Shown: positions 26,701 to 37,399, counted from the stretch's first letter. The stretch: 64,000 nt of DNA from Membranipora membranacea (GCA_914767715.1 OU612067.1:12281001-12345000), one strand, 5' to 3'. Notes: generated from the letters alone by a model not told the origin. A program made the numbers and translations.

Positions 26701-29700
26701 TTAGTACAAAATTCAGGCTTTTTTATTGCACAGAATTATACAAAGATACCTATTTATTTACTGATCTAAATGAACAAAAAAACAAAACATGTTATCATAT
26801 ATAATTTTCACCTGCTTTGCTTACATAAGGCTATGATGCCGGCTAAAATACCTAGACCTAGTTGCATAGAATCCATTCAGAAACCTTTAATTAAGATTTT
26901 ATTCATCAGTTGGCCACTCAGAAAAATGGCAATGGCGCGTCTTTTATTTTGTATGACTTACCATTAAAATTGTGAAATCTATAAAATAATTGTGAATTTA
27001 TTGTGGTTTCGAATCTCATTGGGGGAGTTTTCAAGTTTGATTGTTCCAGACCCCAGCTTCCTCGGGTGTATACCTCTTCTGTGTACTTGTCTTCTGACTG
27101 ACTCATGGAAAGACATGCTGACAAGCTGAATGGACAGCTAAAACTCACTACAAGGGGTCCCAGCAATGGGTCATGTAAGGCCAACAACCCCAACACGTAC
27201 GCTGTGTTGCATGGGGTGACAATGGTGGAGTGGAATGTGCTATGGGACGAGAGAACACAACACTTAGTAGTCAATAACGGGCATGCTAATTAGCGCCATC
27301 AACCCATTCTTTTTTGGGGATGGGGAGATGGCGCAATCGGTTAGCGCGCTTGCTATTCACTGCCAGGCGATTAGTGGGTTCGAATCCCATTGGGGGAGCT
27401 TTCAAGTTTGATTGTTCCGGCCCCCAGCACCCTCGGGTGAATTTATTTGTCCGCTTCCGTTCTACCCTGCCATACCATCTAGCACCTCTCAAAACACGCT
27501 TGTCTTTTTGTAGACCATAATCCTGTCCAGATATATGATGAATTAAGAGTCACTCACATCACAAAGCTGCTTGATTTAGCAACTACACAAGAGGAATCAC
27601 TCAAAGAGGATTACAAGGTATAGTATAATATACACATAAAACTTACTAAATTTTTTGTTGCGTTGGTGTAGTCGGAGACACATCTTTGGGGCCGTCAACA
27701 TACAGAAAGACTAATCCAGCACCACTGGTTCGACTGGTTCATGAGATCTGAACTAAGGCCAGTTCAAATTACCTTGGCCATCCCCCATCTCAACGACAAG
27801 ACACAAGTCGCAACCAGATTCTCTTAGACACATTTAATTGGGTATCATCAGAAATGGGACCTTCTAGCCCTGACTCAAGGTGGTTTGGTTTCTAATACTT
27901 CTTCAAACATATCCAGCCATGTTTGGAACAGCAATGATAATCCATCTGGATGCTCTCTTTGTATAAACCTCAATTTCATAAACAAGCCTCATCAGAGTAA
28001 TCAGTCAATGCGATTTCTTTTCAGAAACTTGGAGCTTTACCAAAGCCGATTATGGAGGTAGCTTGTCGCCCAGAGAACAAGGGAAAAAGCAAATACAAAG
28101 GCCTCTATCCAGGTGAGCACACAAAAATCCAATAACAAGCACAGATGTAACAAATTCTAGACAACTTTTCTTGCCTTAATTATTGCAAGGTACTAGGAAT
28201 GAAGCTTTCACTATTAGTTCAAATTATGAGCCATTGTTTAACATGTTCAACCATGTTAGTTAGTTAGTTAGAGAATGATAAGTCATGCATAGTGATATAG
28301 GGATGCATTTAATTTTTTTTTTGCCAACCCCCATTAATGATTGTTCTCAGTAAAAGACTACTGCAGACAAGTTAGTAAACTTGCACTGGCGAGAGCTTAT
28401 CAAACTTACAGCTTAAGCTTACATCATTTTGTCTTGAAATTTCATTGCACACACAACAGGCTGGAACAAAGCAAGAGTTTCAAGTTCAAGATTGAAAATT
28501 TGAATCTGCTGTTGAAAGAGTATTTCGAGCTCCACCCCCCCCCCCCCCCCCTCTGCCCTTTGCGATAAAATTGGCGGGATAAGAACACAAAGAAACAACT
28601 CGCTCTCGCAAAGGCTACTTCACCAGTCCATGTGCAGCTCCAGTCCCATGGTCTTTTACATCTTTATCTTTTTTCTTTAGGTGATGCTCACAGAGTGGTT
28701 CTCAATACTGAGAGCCCTGATCACAGTGATTTCATCAACGCCTCTCATATTCAGGTTTGATGAGCCATTTATTATATATAGATATATAGGGTGTTTGTTG
28801 TTAAATAGTCATGCTCCCCTATTTTGAATGCAAAAGTTGGCCAACCTTCAACCTCAAACTCCACTAAATCATTTATGCTGCCATGACAAGTTAAATTATT
28901 TCTGCCTATAGAGTACAAAAACCAGCAGCAAATTTCATCAACCAGAATAAGTCATGATCATCCTAAATTTAACTGATTATGAAGAGTGGGACTGTTTGCA
29001 GTCAAGCTCTTTGTTCAGAGAACATTAGACATAATCATCTCAATTTGTTTTTAACAAAATACTTTAAGACGGTTTGAATATTTTAAAATCATTGGTTCTC
29101 TATTTAATCAAATTTAATACACCCAGTTGAAAGTCATGAACAGGGAAGTTCCCGGTTCGTTTTGTGTTATTAGAAACACAAGTTTCATGATGTTTGCTTT
29201 AAACTGTTTACATAAGATATCACATTCATACTTTACAGGGCTATACAGGGAAAAATGAGTACATTGCTTCACAAGGTAAAGTTATAATCATAGCTTGAAT
29301 CAACTTCCTCATTCTAGCCTAGCCTCAAACTTTGCGCAGCGTCCAAATCTAAGCACACTACAATATGAGTCAGACTATGAGCGTTAAAAAGTTAGGATCA
29401 AAACCATATAATACACAAACCTGCTAGTAATGCATATGGCGGTGGTTTCTATAGAATATGGTATTATTTATACCATTGTATGACTGTGCTCTTGTAGGTC
29501 CTCAGAAAGCAACCATTGATGACTTTTGGTTGATGATATGGCAGCAGAAGGTCAAGGCTGTAGTAATGGTTACAAATCTAGTTGAAAACGGCCATGTAAG
29601 TCACTATAGTACTATATAATGATCCCCGCTAATTTGTTTGTTTGTGTATTTAGCATTGCAATGATCACCAAGACCTATAAAGTAAATTTTTATTATAATA

Positions 29701-32700
29701 TTCTGATTTTATAGAATTCAGTCCCCATGCTGTCCGACTCACATATAATATCATAGTATATTATGTCCTACTTTATACATATGCCAATATTCCTGTCAAT
29801 CATGTCTCTTTATTAAAGCCGAAATGTGAGATGTACTGGCCCATGGATGAGACAAGCCCAATATCCTTCCGAGATATAACTGTCAGCATGACTTCTTATG
29901 TTATGTGGGCCGACTTCCTCGTACGAGAGCTGGAGGTATCAAAGGTTTGTGCATAATGTTTATCATTAAAATTTTCCTAGGATTGTGATGGGCCTTAGTG
30001 ATAGCCTTAGTCTGTATACTCTATCAGCTGAATATTTTGTTATGGAGTTAATTATAGCTATAGTTTGGCTATAAAAATATATCTTATATCTGCATTGTTT
30101 GAATGTTTGAATGTGATCTACTCTATTTCACCAGGATGGTCAAACTAGGAAGATTCAACAATTCCACTTCACGTCTTGGCCGGATCATGACGTGCCAAAC
30201 GAAATGAGTCCTTTCATTACTTTCTACAGAAGAGTTCACTCTGAAACATTCAGACTTACTGGTCCTCTTCTTGTGCACTGCAGGTAAATCAGTAATCATG
30301 AAATTCTAGTTATTTTGGACTGATTTAGGTACCTTTTTAGGCCCCTCTAGAAATATAAATATAGTTGCCTAAAAAGACTGAGATTGAAAAATTTATGCCA
30401 GAATAGGCTCCACTGGGATTAACATTTCTCTAATTGCTTTGGGAGGAGCTCACAGCACCCCCTCCTAATGATGCTTCGGACTAACCTCCCCTACAATGTT
30501 TACTCAACTTCGGCTCCGGTTTAATGGTAGTTGTACATTGTATACATTTGCACACTGTTCCTTTTTTAAGATCAAAAGTAAAATAAAAGCAATATTTTTC
30601 CTATTTTGCTTTGATCATGTTAAGAATTTGTATCTCTATAACAGTGCCGGTGTTGGGCGGACGGGTACATTCCTAGGACTGGACACATTGATGAACCAAG
30701 CGGAGAAAAACCCACAAGTTGATCTATTTGACTGCATACGACTGATGAGAGAGAGGCGACCAAGCATGGTCCAAACTGAGGTGGGGCAACATTGAAAATT
30801 GGTGATGGTGTCAAATCCTGCGTTTTATGTTTCTCATGACAAAGATCATCATTGACCTGTGACAGGGTTCATTTTTGTCTATAGAATCAAGGCATCCACA
30901 ACTGATTGCTCAAATATTCCCATCTGTCCAGCACATTTCATATGGTGCCATTTCTAAGATTTAAATGTGCTAGCATACTTTATTTCCATTCAATAATCAT
31001 ATAACAGGTGCAGCGGTGTAAGTACAGGTTCCATAAGCTACGTAGTTTTGAACTGCTTTCTTTTGTAAAAAAAGTTTGCAATTGACCACATTTGAGACAA
31101 CGCAATAGTTCAAAATAACGATAAAGTAGTATGCAGTTAGCGGATGGTAAAAAGCGCTTCCTCCAAACTTGGCATTTACTTGGTAGTCTAGGCTAGAGCT
31201 AGCTACACTTACTGATCTTTGGGATAATTTACATGCTCTGTAAGTATGTACAATGGCAAATCTAGATATAATGAGTGTCAGTTATTACAGAACAATCATG
31301 GACTCAATATATTATTTCATCTACTTATTGTTTCTTGATTAGCTCTTTCAGCCGAAGCAGTATATAATACAATGATACGTACTTATATTTTTTGTTAACA
31401 GAAGCAGTACATATTCCTTCACAAAGTGATTTATGAGGCTTACACCACATCGAGCTATGTGGTGCCATCAAACGAGATTGAAAGCCGATTATCTTCTGGC
31501 CAGATATACTCCAACACTGAGAGTCCGCTTGCTGACGAGTTTGAAGTAAGTCAATTTGTGTATATCATTATTGTAGTGGGCAATGGGTTGTGGGCTATCC
31601 TATTGCCCCCTTGCTAAAGATTTGTCTTCAATTAGAGATTAAGAACTTTTTAATCATAGAGTACAATGTAAACTGGTATATAGGAACAAAGGTTGAAGAG
31701 TTTTGAACCGCAAAAAAAACAGTTATGTATCCGAGCCTACGTATATAACTTTATCAGCGGTTGGGAGATATGTGACTTTGTTTAGCTTGATCTTAAAACT
31801 AGTTCTCTTATTTTTTTATAACTCATTTTGACTATTATGTCAACACCTTGTATCACCTATGTTTCCATTTTTGCCGGAGCAGGGAAGCTTTGACTCCATT
31901 AGAACAGTGTGAATGTTGTGATCATAATGTTACATTTTTTTACATTCAGCATTTACAGATGATGATTGGACTGCATGATCTTGATGTCTCTGAAGGGATG
32001 AGTCCGGAAAATCAGCCAAAGAACAGAAACCAAGATATTCTGCCTCCAAGCAAGCCAAAAAGTAAGTCAAGGACTTTCAAATTGAAAAAATTACAACAGC
32101 TGCTTTTATTCACTGCTTATTTAATAGATAAGCCACAGAATTGGAAGGTGCAGCCTCGAGTAAATATTTTTTATGCTTGTTTATGGAAGTCAAACCACTA
32201 TCCAATCCTTATATATACACGACTGATATATATAATATATATAATATTATACAGATTGGACACCTAATAAAACTAAATAGCCCATAGCTGAAAAGTGCTA
32301 AAATGAGATAACTCCCTCTTAGTTAGCAAACTAGAAAACTTAGCAGGAGTTTTAAGCAGTGACCTCACTATTTTAACATTGTGTATTTTTCTTTTATCAA
32401 ATAGCTGATAAGGGAAGACTTCTGAGGCCGAAGGTCATGAACTCTTCAGAAGAAGACTATATCAATGCTGTTCTCATTGATGTAAGTAGATTCAAATAAT
32501 TTTTTTTTTTAGCTGCAACTTGATTATAAGGGGGCAGCGGTAGTTCAATGGGTAAGACACATCTATTTGATGGGAGAGGCCTTGTGTTCCATTCCCAGGG
32601 GTTGCTCCGTTTCCCTAAGTCCTTGGGTCATTTAACCAGCATGATTCATGGCATTCCACAAAACCAACAGACCAAAATATCTATGCATCATCTCGCAAGT

Positions 32701-35700
32701 TATTGAACTCAATTGCTCTACTGGGGGACCGTGATTTTTTTTATTTTACTTGGTTATGTTACGGCTACATGCCATTTCTTGACATGCAACAGTGCCAGAC
32801 CAGACCAGTACAGGGTGTCCAGCTTTATACCTACTCTGATGAAATATTATGATTAAAGAAGGCTTTTTGGTAAAAATGGATACCGAATTCTATAAAGCTT
32901 TTAACTCCAAATATAGGTTGGATGTTTTCACCCTAGCAATGTCTTGGACATTTGGTTTAAGATACATCCCTAACCTACTGTCACATAAAGCGTAGTAGTG
33001 AAACTTATGATCCAGATTCCAGAAGTTATCGCTTGCATCCTTATGGTGTACAACAAGCTATTTGATTGCTCATTCACAGGCATATAGGAAGCAGACGCAT
33101 TTGATTGCTACTCAGGCTCCGCTTCCGTCCACTGTTGCAGATTTCTGGAATGTAATTTGTGATCAGAAGATCAAAGTGATTGTTCATCTGGATTCATTGT
33201 TGGTAAGTTTATTCAGTTCATCTTCTTGCAGTATCTTGCAACAGGATCTGCACCAAATTGATTATAGGTACATCCGTTGGCACTTAGGCTGCTGCTGCCC
33301 GACCCGATCCAAAAGGACACACATTCAAAAGATCTTACATAACAGCAGAGCAAAAAAAGAAATGATAGCAAGACTATAATTTCTTCTTACCTCAATGATT
33401 AGCAAGATAGCTGGGGGTTCCCCTATTGGAGGGGGGAGGCGATTAATACGCCATTTCCCGGTTAACCCCCAACAAGTTAGAAATAAAACATTTAAGTAAG
33501 TACAGGAAGATGCTGGAGAGCAGCTTGAGCAGGGCAAGAACTTTATAGGAGGAAACTCGGCCTCGAAACTTTAGAAAAGGTGGAAAATTGAGCGCCAACC
33601 ACACATGCATCCAAGTCACCTTTCAGGCACTGAGAAATATAGTAACATAAGGTAGTTCTTTAGGGCGGGAGGGCGGGAGGGTGGGAATTGAGAAAAGACG
33701 CCTTGTCTCTTCAGTTATTTAGAATAATAGGAACGAGAAAAACCTGCGAACTGACGAGATAAGTAAATTAGCATAACTCGCTATAAGACACGTCGTGGTA
33801 CTAGATAATGCTAGAGGTAAGGTACAATAACTACAAAATATGAGGCTCAAAGGCCAGGTTAGAGTTAGTAAAATTTACAAGTTGTAACACTACCGTGTTA
33901 TTAAATAACTGAGCCTTGTCACATTGCTCAAGAAAAAATGAGTTCTTTAGGTGTAAAAAACTCTGTATATTTATATAAAGTTGGTAAGGGGTGGACTAAA
34001 CCACCTGCGAATATAAGATACAAATCACCTGGCAGTCAATGGCTTTTCCTTTTGTACCATTAGCACAAAATAAGGTAGCAAGGCGCACTAAGTCTTCCTA
34101 CTAGAATACATCCTAAAAGTTGGAAGCCATTAAGAAATCCACGAATATGCAGCAAGTTATTTTTCCCTACCCACTCTATTTATAGAAAGGAGAGGAATTC
34201 TATCCTGCATTTGATGGTGGTGAAACTGCCATTGATGATCAGAATAAGGTTGTCAGGAGAGTGCAAACTACACAGGACAATGGTATATCATTCATCAAAC
34301 TTCAGTTCAGCACTTTTTATGAGGTGAGAACCATTAACCAACATTTTTGTCACAAACAAATTTTCACGTTCCAATGAAGACAACTTCAAAATGTTTAGCA
34401 AATGTTGAGAAGTTCAAATGTACAGGATATTTAATGACACAGTATTCACCAACCAATAACCTCAGATTAAAATAGATTTTACAAAATTTTTAAATCATTT
34501 AATTTCAATTGCCAGTTATACAACCAGAGTTAACTACCTGTGCTTTCGGTGTACTCAGTTAATTACAAGATTCCAAATTATTTCAAAACTATAAAGAAAA
34601 TGCTATGAGCGCCCAACCTACTGTTTGTGACATATGCGTCTCTCTGAAATATGGTTATAGTACAACAATAAAGGTTGAATGACCTAGTAACATTTTGCCT
34701 TTGTGAGCTTAGGTTTTAAAATAGCCGGGGGGGGGGGGTCAATTTTTATTTTTTTGAACATAATTTCCCTCAAACATTGAAACATTGAAACATTGAAAGT
34801 CTAGACTTTAAAAAGAATTCCGCTCAAAATACTTTTCCTTGAAAGCTTTTTATTTACAAAGAACGTCATCAGCATATACAAAAAATTGATTGCCACAATA
34901 ATAGCATCGATATGAATTGATGAATCGGTGGTAAATTACATAGCATGGCTAGCTGTGAAGATATGCCATGAGTATAAACTGTATGTCTCAAACTGGTTAA
35001 AGTTTAACATCTGGCAGGATTTACGTTTATGCATTGATTGACGTCCCAGTAACAACCTTCAATAACTCAGGCAAGCTGATTGACAAAATTTAACAAGGTT
35101 CAGCTAATTTTTATTCGGAACTTGTGGACCAATCGAAGATGAGAAATGCGGTCCAGCAATCATACATGAATAGCCATACGCTTGCTCATGATCAAATATG
35201 TACCGCTCCTCCAGCTAGTATTATATTAATGATAGTTATATTTATCAACTGACTGTATCTTTAGGATTGTGAAGTGATGGTTATGAGCGCAGATAGCTGG
35301 CATACTGTCAGTATCCCCACAGTAACAGACATGTTACACTATCTGGAGAGTTTGGAGAAATGTCAACAGCAGACCGGGGATAATAGAATTTGCATAGTTA
35401 GCGGGTAAGACAGGAAACAAAAAAACGGTCAATTATTTTACTTTCTAATTTTTTATTGCCTCAGTTGGACGCGGAGGCTCTGATTGGGCAGCTGGTTAGG
35501 GAGAGAGACCCAACAGCCAATCAGACCCAGCACATTGGCTGCTTATGCCTTAAATTAATTTATTAATTTATTTATTTATTTATTTCCTTATTTATTTATT
35601 TCTTTATTTCCTTTTTTATTTATTTATTTAGTGAGTAGTTATATAGTTATTTATTTATTCATTTATTTATTTATTAACTTATTTATATGTTCATTTACTT

Positions 35701-36599
35701 ATTTATTTATTTTTTATTTTTCTTATTTATTCATTTATTTATTTATTTGATTATTGAGTTATGTATTTATTTATACTCTTTAATTTGTGTAATTCTTGAT
35801 AGTGATAAATTTATTTCTTTATTTCCTTATTTATTTATTTATTTATTTATTTCCTTATTAATTTATTTAGTAGTTAGTTAGTTAGTTTTTTTTTATTTGT
35901 TTACTTATTTATATGTTCATTTATTTATTTATTTATTAGATTATTGAGTTATTTATTTATTTATACGCTTTTAATTGTGTATTTCTTGACACTGATAAAT
36001 TTTAACTCACTTGGCTTTATACCCTCTGTGTTATTTTTGTAGCGATGGTGGAATGAAATGTGGACTGATGATTTGTGCTTACAACGCTGTGGAGAAGATG
36101 AAAGCAGAGCAGGAGGTTGATGTCTATAACTCTGCCCTCATGGCAAAATACAGACGGCCACAATTCATTAATTCCATGGTAAGAGCAAAAATACTTTTCA
36201 AGCCAAACACATAAATTCACATTAAGAAACCGTTAAGATCAAATTTGAATTTTACTTGTGCGTCGGATCCAAAGGATGATCTTCACATAGAAATCTCTGA
36301 TATTCAGGCAGCTCCTACATAACGTTGATACTATGTGGGCACTTGCCTGATTAATGTATTAGTAAATTATAACCATCAAATTTAAATTTCAGCTGTTTTT
36401 CATATCTGCATGGTGCGGCTAGAGTGAAAGTCGCTAACATCAATTCTGCCATTACAGACATTGGCGCTGTAGCAGCACTGTTTTTACTTATGTATAAGGA
36501 AATCTTATCCTGTTGTTGTAGGAGGAGTATGCATTCCTGTATGATGTACTCAAGAGCTACGCAGATCAATTCTCAGACTATGCTAATTTTGGAGTGTGA
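8696..36599 (+). CDS. Receptor-type tyrosine phosphatase with discoidin-like and FN3 ectodomain (locus 2, complete, 46 exons)
   Basis: I assembled 46 exons by AG/GT boundaries, protein-domain continuity and intron phase. They total 6183 bases, exactly 2060 codons plus TGA (36597-36599), and every junction keeps frame. Layout: signal peptide (1-20), discoidin-like domain (about 21-177), eleven FN3 repeats (178-1251), juxtamembrane FN3-like domain (1252-1396) with a furin-type site at 1302-1305, membrane segment (about 1409-1433), catalytic phosphatase D1 (Cys1699) and degenerate D2. This is the standard plan of type IIa/IIb-like receptor phosphatases with a different N-terminal head. It should sit in the plasma membrane and remove phosphate from tyrosines in response to adhesion or ligand. 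Exon coordinates are given in the module entries below. Introns longer than 300 bases contain only the repeats listed or nothing recognisable. Confidence 0.85.
9540..11390 (-). mobile_element. Degraded Ty3/Gypsy retroelement in locus 2 intron 1
   Basis: Minus-strand open frames carry recognisable pieces in the expected 5'-3' order. A gag-like stretch with LTLTNAVNISRWLEAEKQ lies at 11000-11371. A pre-RT piece (FSGLGKFNVTEPHRIKI) lies at 10705-10971, an RT C-terminal piece (EEHNDRVCTVLKRLKDAGM) at 10050-10328, and an RNase H piece (IETDRKPLVPLIN, VEHVPGERNNIADL) at 9542-9802. Frames are broken between pieces and much of RT is missing, so it is inactive. LTRs were not identified. It lies antisense inside intron 1 (8757-11767). 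Confidence 0.75.
11768..12767 (+). CDS. Locus 2 exons 2-3: discoidin/F5/8C-like domain
   Basis: Exons 11768-12031 and 12561-12767 (both phase 1-1) form one galactose-binding-like fold. The first has NVAEGKSVSIQ, a NLVDGLWTAT run, a CSGC pair and FWQVNLGTKYFVSYVKIVG, the motif order seen in discoidin and fucolectin-type domains. The second closes with FDEVEVFAFG. Locus 4 carries the same two exons with DNLVDG, CSGC, YWQVNLGQKYFV and GEVEVFGF conserved. Such domains bind sugars, lipids or collagen; the ligand here is unknown, and I do not see the full F-type fucose-binding signature. Confidence 0.8.
13393..15334 (+). CDS. Locus 2 exons 4-7: FN3 repeats 1 (type A) and 2 (type B)
   Basis: Exons are 13393-13502, 13923-14085, 14294-14391 and 15118-15334. 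Each FN3 is split by a phase 0 intron and bounded by phase 1 introns. Repeat 1 has SIRLRWQRPQ and, opening its second exon, YKCGDKNWS. Repeat 2 has the RYRISW-type end (here IYRISWT) in its first exon. These two start the alternating A-B series of the stalk. Confidence 0.8.
15581..17350 (+). CDS. Locus 2 exons 8-11: FN3 repeats 3 (A) and 4 (B)
   Basis: Exons are 15581-15696, 16076-16238, 16376-16467 and 17152-17350. Repeat 3 has TAPRSVTLTAPTDNCVDISY and QYPNAPLSQIEYQ, then CNCTSMSAW and VTCQIRAVNN. Repeat 4 has PSKPRNMRY and RKYRITWE, then NCDLISSYSF and TVTVKVKAVNDPN. Extra cysteines absent from textbook FN3 domains recur at fixed places and may form disulfides. Intron 10 holds a roughly 110-base direct repeat and a tRNA-like SINE. 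Confidence 0.85.
16619..16860 (+). repeat. Direct repeat pair in locus 2 intron 10
   Basis: Two diverged copies (about 16619-16725 and 16737-16850) share the order AATACC, ATGTAATGA, GAATGATGTC or AAATGATGTC, CAATA, AATTG and TTGGTACCT/TTGGTTCCT. The family is unknown. Confidence 0.5.
16876..16950 (+). mobile_element. tRNA-like SINE head in locus 2 intron 10
   Basis: An A box (TAGCACAGTTGG) and a degenerate B box (GGTTCAATCTCC) lie at tRNA spacing. The head is short and diverged; the body is unclear. Confidence 0.55.
17586..19124 (+). CDS. Locus 2 exons 12-15: FN3 repeats 5 (A) and 6 (B)
   Basis: Exons are 17586-17695, 17984-18152, 18492-18583 and 18917-19124. Repeat 5 has CVRMNWSPPLYPNGGVTSYK, then YKCIDGSTSW, DLKAVNNHGDSETS and a closing TLCD. 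Repeat 6 has PSSPRNIMF and RRRYRVSWT, then MINCQSLKSNYKYSFKDPNG and VAVTAKNNGNF. Exon lengths 110/169/92/208 repeat the pattern of the preceding unit. Confidence 0.85.
19322..21055 (+). CDS. Locus 2 exons 16-19: FN3 repeats 7 (A) and 8 (B)
   Basis: Exons are 19322-19431, 19763-19937, 20143-20234 and 20836-21055. Repeat 7 has QCMTLSWNQPQFTNGPIQIY, then YKCTGHSDWVSV, VSCQIKAQNAMGRSETAS and TLCD. Repeat 8 has PTKPKNVQLTLQG and RRLKYKVSWQ, then HYCNSLRST and EASVEAFNNNNNKSLAE. Locus 3 holds closely related copies of exons 17-19 with identical or near-identical exon lengths. Confidence 0.85.
21346..22814 (+). CDS. Locus 2 exons 20-23: FN3 repeats 9 (A) and 10 (B)
   Basis: Exons are 21346-21455, 21866-22031, 22386-22486 and 22619-22814. 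Repeat 9 has QCVTLTWEAPQYPNGYISHY, then YKCTGNDSWSNT, EVECQIKATNHIGDSDEAS and TLC. Repeat 10 has VLPRNLTNF and PRRSIKLSLP, then NPKCKEVKDDGISFRVVG and VTDYSVQIMVKND. Locus 3 preserves all four exons at the same lengths but with stops and an insertion. Confidence 0.85.
23156..23697 (+). CDS. Locus 2 exons 24-25: FN3 repeat 11 (type A)
   Basis: Exons are 23156-23259 and 23487-23697. The first has SCAILNLDTPDEPNGNITHY; the second opens YGCWEFSS and contains VRIQCRAFAVNSIGSSPKNE. It is the last unit of the alternating series, directly before the juxtamembrane domain. Confidence 0.85.
23851..25330 (+). CDS. Locus 2 exons 26-28: juxtamembrane FN3-like domain with furin-type site
   Basis: Exons are 23851-23953 (ends phase 2), 24811-25093 (phase 0) and 25282-25330 (phase 1). 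The sequence runs SRYIIVMNDNGG, then ERSRKKRSLPPE, CYVTAVIDSEE, FTVGDGKTRDGYYNRRL and YTVHIGFEG. The GDGK(x)GGYxN-like motif and the following Y(x)hxhxh strand are typical of the membrane-proximal domain of type II receptor phosphatases. RKKR at residues 1302-1305 fits the R-X-K/R-R furin consensus, as in the LAR and kappa/mu families, which are cut at this place into two associated subunits. Confidence 0.8.
24272..24500 (+). mobile_element. tRNA-derived SINE in locus 2 intron 26
   Basis: An A box (TGGCTCAGTTGG) and a B box (GGTTCAAATTCC) are followed by a body containing CCAGGTGTGCACC, AACCTGC and GAGAGCAAACTG. The element at 47540-47740 shares the head type and the body blocks CCAGGTGTAC, ACCTGCAAACTGAGAGCAA and CACTGATATC, so they are one family. 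Confidence 0.7.
25736..26572 (+). CDS. Locus 2 exons 29-30: membrane segment and cytoplasmic linker
   Basis: Exons are 25736-25853 (ends phase 2) and 26457-26572. Residues about 1409-1433 (IAAIVAGTVVPVVITAMVIG onward to VFIYIKR) form a single hydrophobic span with a basic stop-transfer. The GxxVP pattern matches GVFVPALVI and GVFVPVLVI in loci 1 and 3, so the membrane segments appear homologous. The linker has a Lys-Pro repeat (KPDLKPKPTPKPNPK), a flexible spacer before the phosphatase. Confidence 0.8.
27005..27510 (+). mobile_element. Two related tRNA-derived SINE copies in locus 2 intron 30
   Basis: At 27322-27400 a head has A box TGGCGCAATCGG and a perfect B box GGTTCGAATCC, followed by CATTGGGGGAGCTTTCAAGT and TTGATTGTTCCGGCCCCCAG. 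A headless copy at about 27005-27310 shows the same junction (GGTTTCGAATCTCATTGGGG, TTTCAAGTTTGATTGTTCC). It continues into a longer body ending GCTAATTAGCGCCATCAACC. A third relic of that body lies at 44780-44935. Confidence 0.7.
27514..31545 (+). CDS. Locus 2 exons 31-39: catalytic phosphatase domain D1
   Basis: Exons are 27514-27617, 28025-28112, 28681-28754, 29239-29275, 29498-29595, 29819-29944, 30135-30283, 30645-30780 and 31402-31545. Family motifs in order: KSKYKG (pTyr loop, usual KNRY), DFINASHI, GYTGKNEYIASQGP, DFWLMIW, CEMYWP, FHFTSWPDHDVP (WPD loop, Asp1667), LLVHCSAGVGRTGTF (Cys1699, Arg1705) and RRPSMVQTEKQY (Q loop, Gln1743). All catalytic residues are present, so D1 should be an active tyrosine phosphatase. 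The P-loop is split by an intron after HC plus two bases. Confidence 0.9.
28531..28553 (+). repeat. Homopolymer C tract in locus 2 intron 32
   Basis: An uninterrupted run of about 18 C lies in the intron between exons 32 and 33. Its exact length is likely to vary and to be error-prone. Confidence 0.8.
31950..36599 (+). CDS. Locus 2 exons 40-46: degenerate phosphatase domain D2 and C-terminus
   Basis: Exons are 31950-32061, 32405-32481, 33080-33202, 34186-34323, 35265-35404, 36043-36178 and 36522-36599. DYINAVLIDAYR, HLIATQAPLPSTVADFW and KVIVHL follow the phosphatase fold. The signature loop reads ICIVSGDGGMKCG where HCxxGxxR is expected: Ser1989 replaces the catalytic Cys and Lys1995 replaces the Arg. 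No WPD motif is seen. D2 should be inactive, with a regulatory or docking role as in other receptor phosphatases. The C-terminus is short, ending YANFGV. Confidence 0.85.
32525..32700 (+). mobile_element. tRNA-like SINE in locus 2 intron 41
   Basis: A degenerate A box (TAGTTCAATGGG) and B box (TGTTCCATTCC) lie at tRNA spacing, followed by an unassigned body. Diverged. Confidence 0.5.
33663..33685 (+). other. Potential G-quadruplex in locus 2 intron 42
   Basis: Six GGG runs are separated by single bases (GGGCGGGAGGGCGGGAGGGT then GGG). This fits the tightest class of G-quadruplex motif and stands out in an AT-rich intron. Confidence 0.6.
35540..35995 (+). repeat. (TTTA)n microsatellite in locus 2 intron 44
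   Basis: About 450 bases of imperfect TTTA repeats with CTTA, GTTA and CATT interruptions lie between exons 44 and 45. The open frames within it are artefacts of the repeat. Confidence 0.9.
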
Positions 36600-37359
36600 G
36601 GATCTTGATAGCTCCACACCACAGCATCCTGGTAAACAGGAGGACATTTGTTACTATTATGTATTCCCTGAGTGTCTAAGTTTAATCTTCTAGTTTTGAA
36701 ATCTCAATCTTCCGATTCAATCAACTTTAATTTGTTACCATGGTAATTACTTCTCAGCTTTGTCTGTTTCATCGTAGTTATTACCACAATGCAATGGAGG
36801 TAAAAGTTTGTTAGCCTAAAAAAATGATTGTGCCTTTTGCAAAGATTTCTGTGCCATAATGCTGATATATTTTTAGATGTTTATGCACACCTTTTTTGTT
36901 ATTTGTAACTGACAAAACTAAGCATAACAAATATAAACGATATATTTGTTATCATATCATCATAATATACTTTATCTACTGCTTTAGATGTTTTTGTTTT
37001 AAGAGAAATTGAGTTTATATCACAAAACTATTTGCAACTTTTATTTTAGTAATAAATAACCTTTTGTTTTTCTCACCTACTGATATTATGATACTAACAC
37101 TCCAAACTATGAATAAGTCTGATATTGCATAAAACTATATCAACTTGATTGCAGCAGCATCTTAATTTGAGAAACATGTTTTGGTGTTGCGACTACCATT
37201 GAATCAATCCTATAACCCTTCCCTTTTTATTTTTGTTTTGATATTATCTGTTTGCTTTTTCTTAAATCTAAAGTTTTTTTACCCTAGTATTTTATATCCA
37301 GTTTTGTAACTGCCCCGCTTTGTACCCTTTTTTACTTTAATAATATTGCTTTTCAAAAT

Positions 37360-37365
37360 AATAAA
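37360..37365 (+). terminator. Likely polyadenylation signal of locus 2
   Basis: AATAAA lies 760 bases after the stop and is followed within about 30 bases by a GT-rich stretch (TGTGTGTTGTT near 37393). The intervening sequence has no other feature and would be the 3' UTR. Confidence 0.55.
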
Positions 37366-37399
37366 ATTGTACGTTGCACCGTCAACTCCAAATGTGTGT

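Noticed and set aside
27322-27400. Functional tRNA gene
   Set aside because: A and B boxes are good, but the anticodon arm does not fold convincingly and the sequence continues into a repeated SINE body found elsewhere in the window.
35687-35881. Hydrophobic open frame resembling a membrane protein
   Set aside because: It is translation of the (TTTA)n microsatellite inside locus 2 intron 44.
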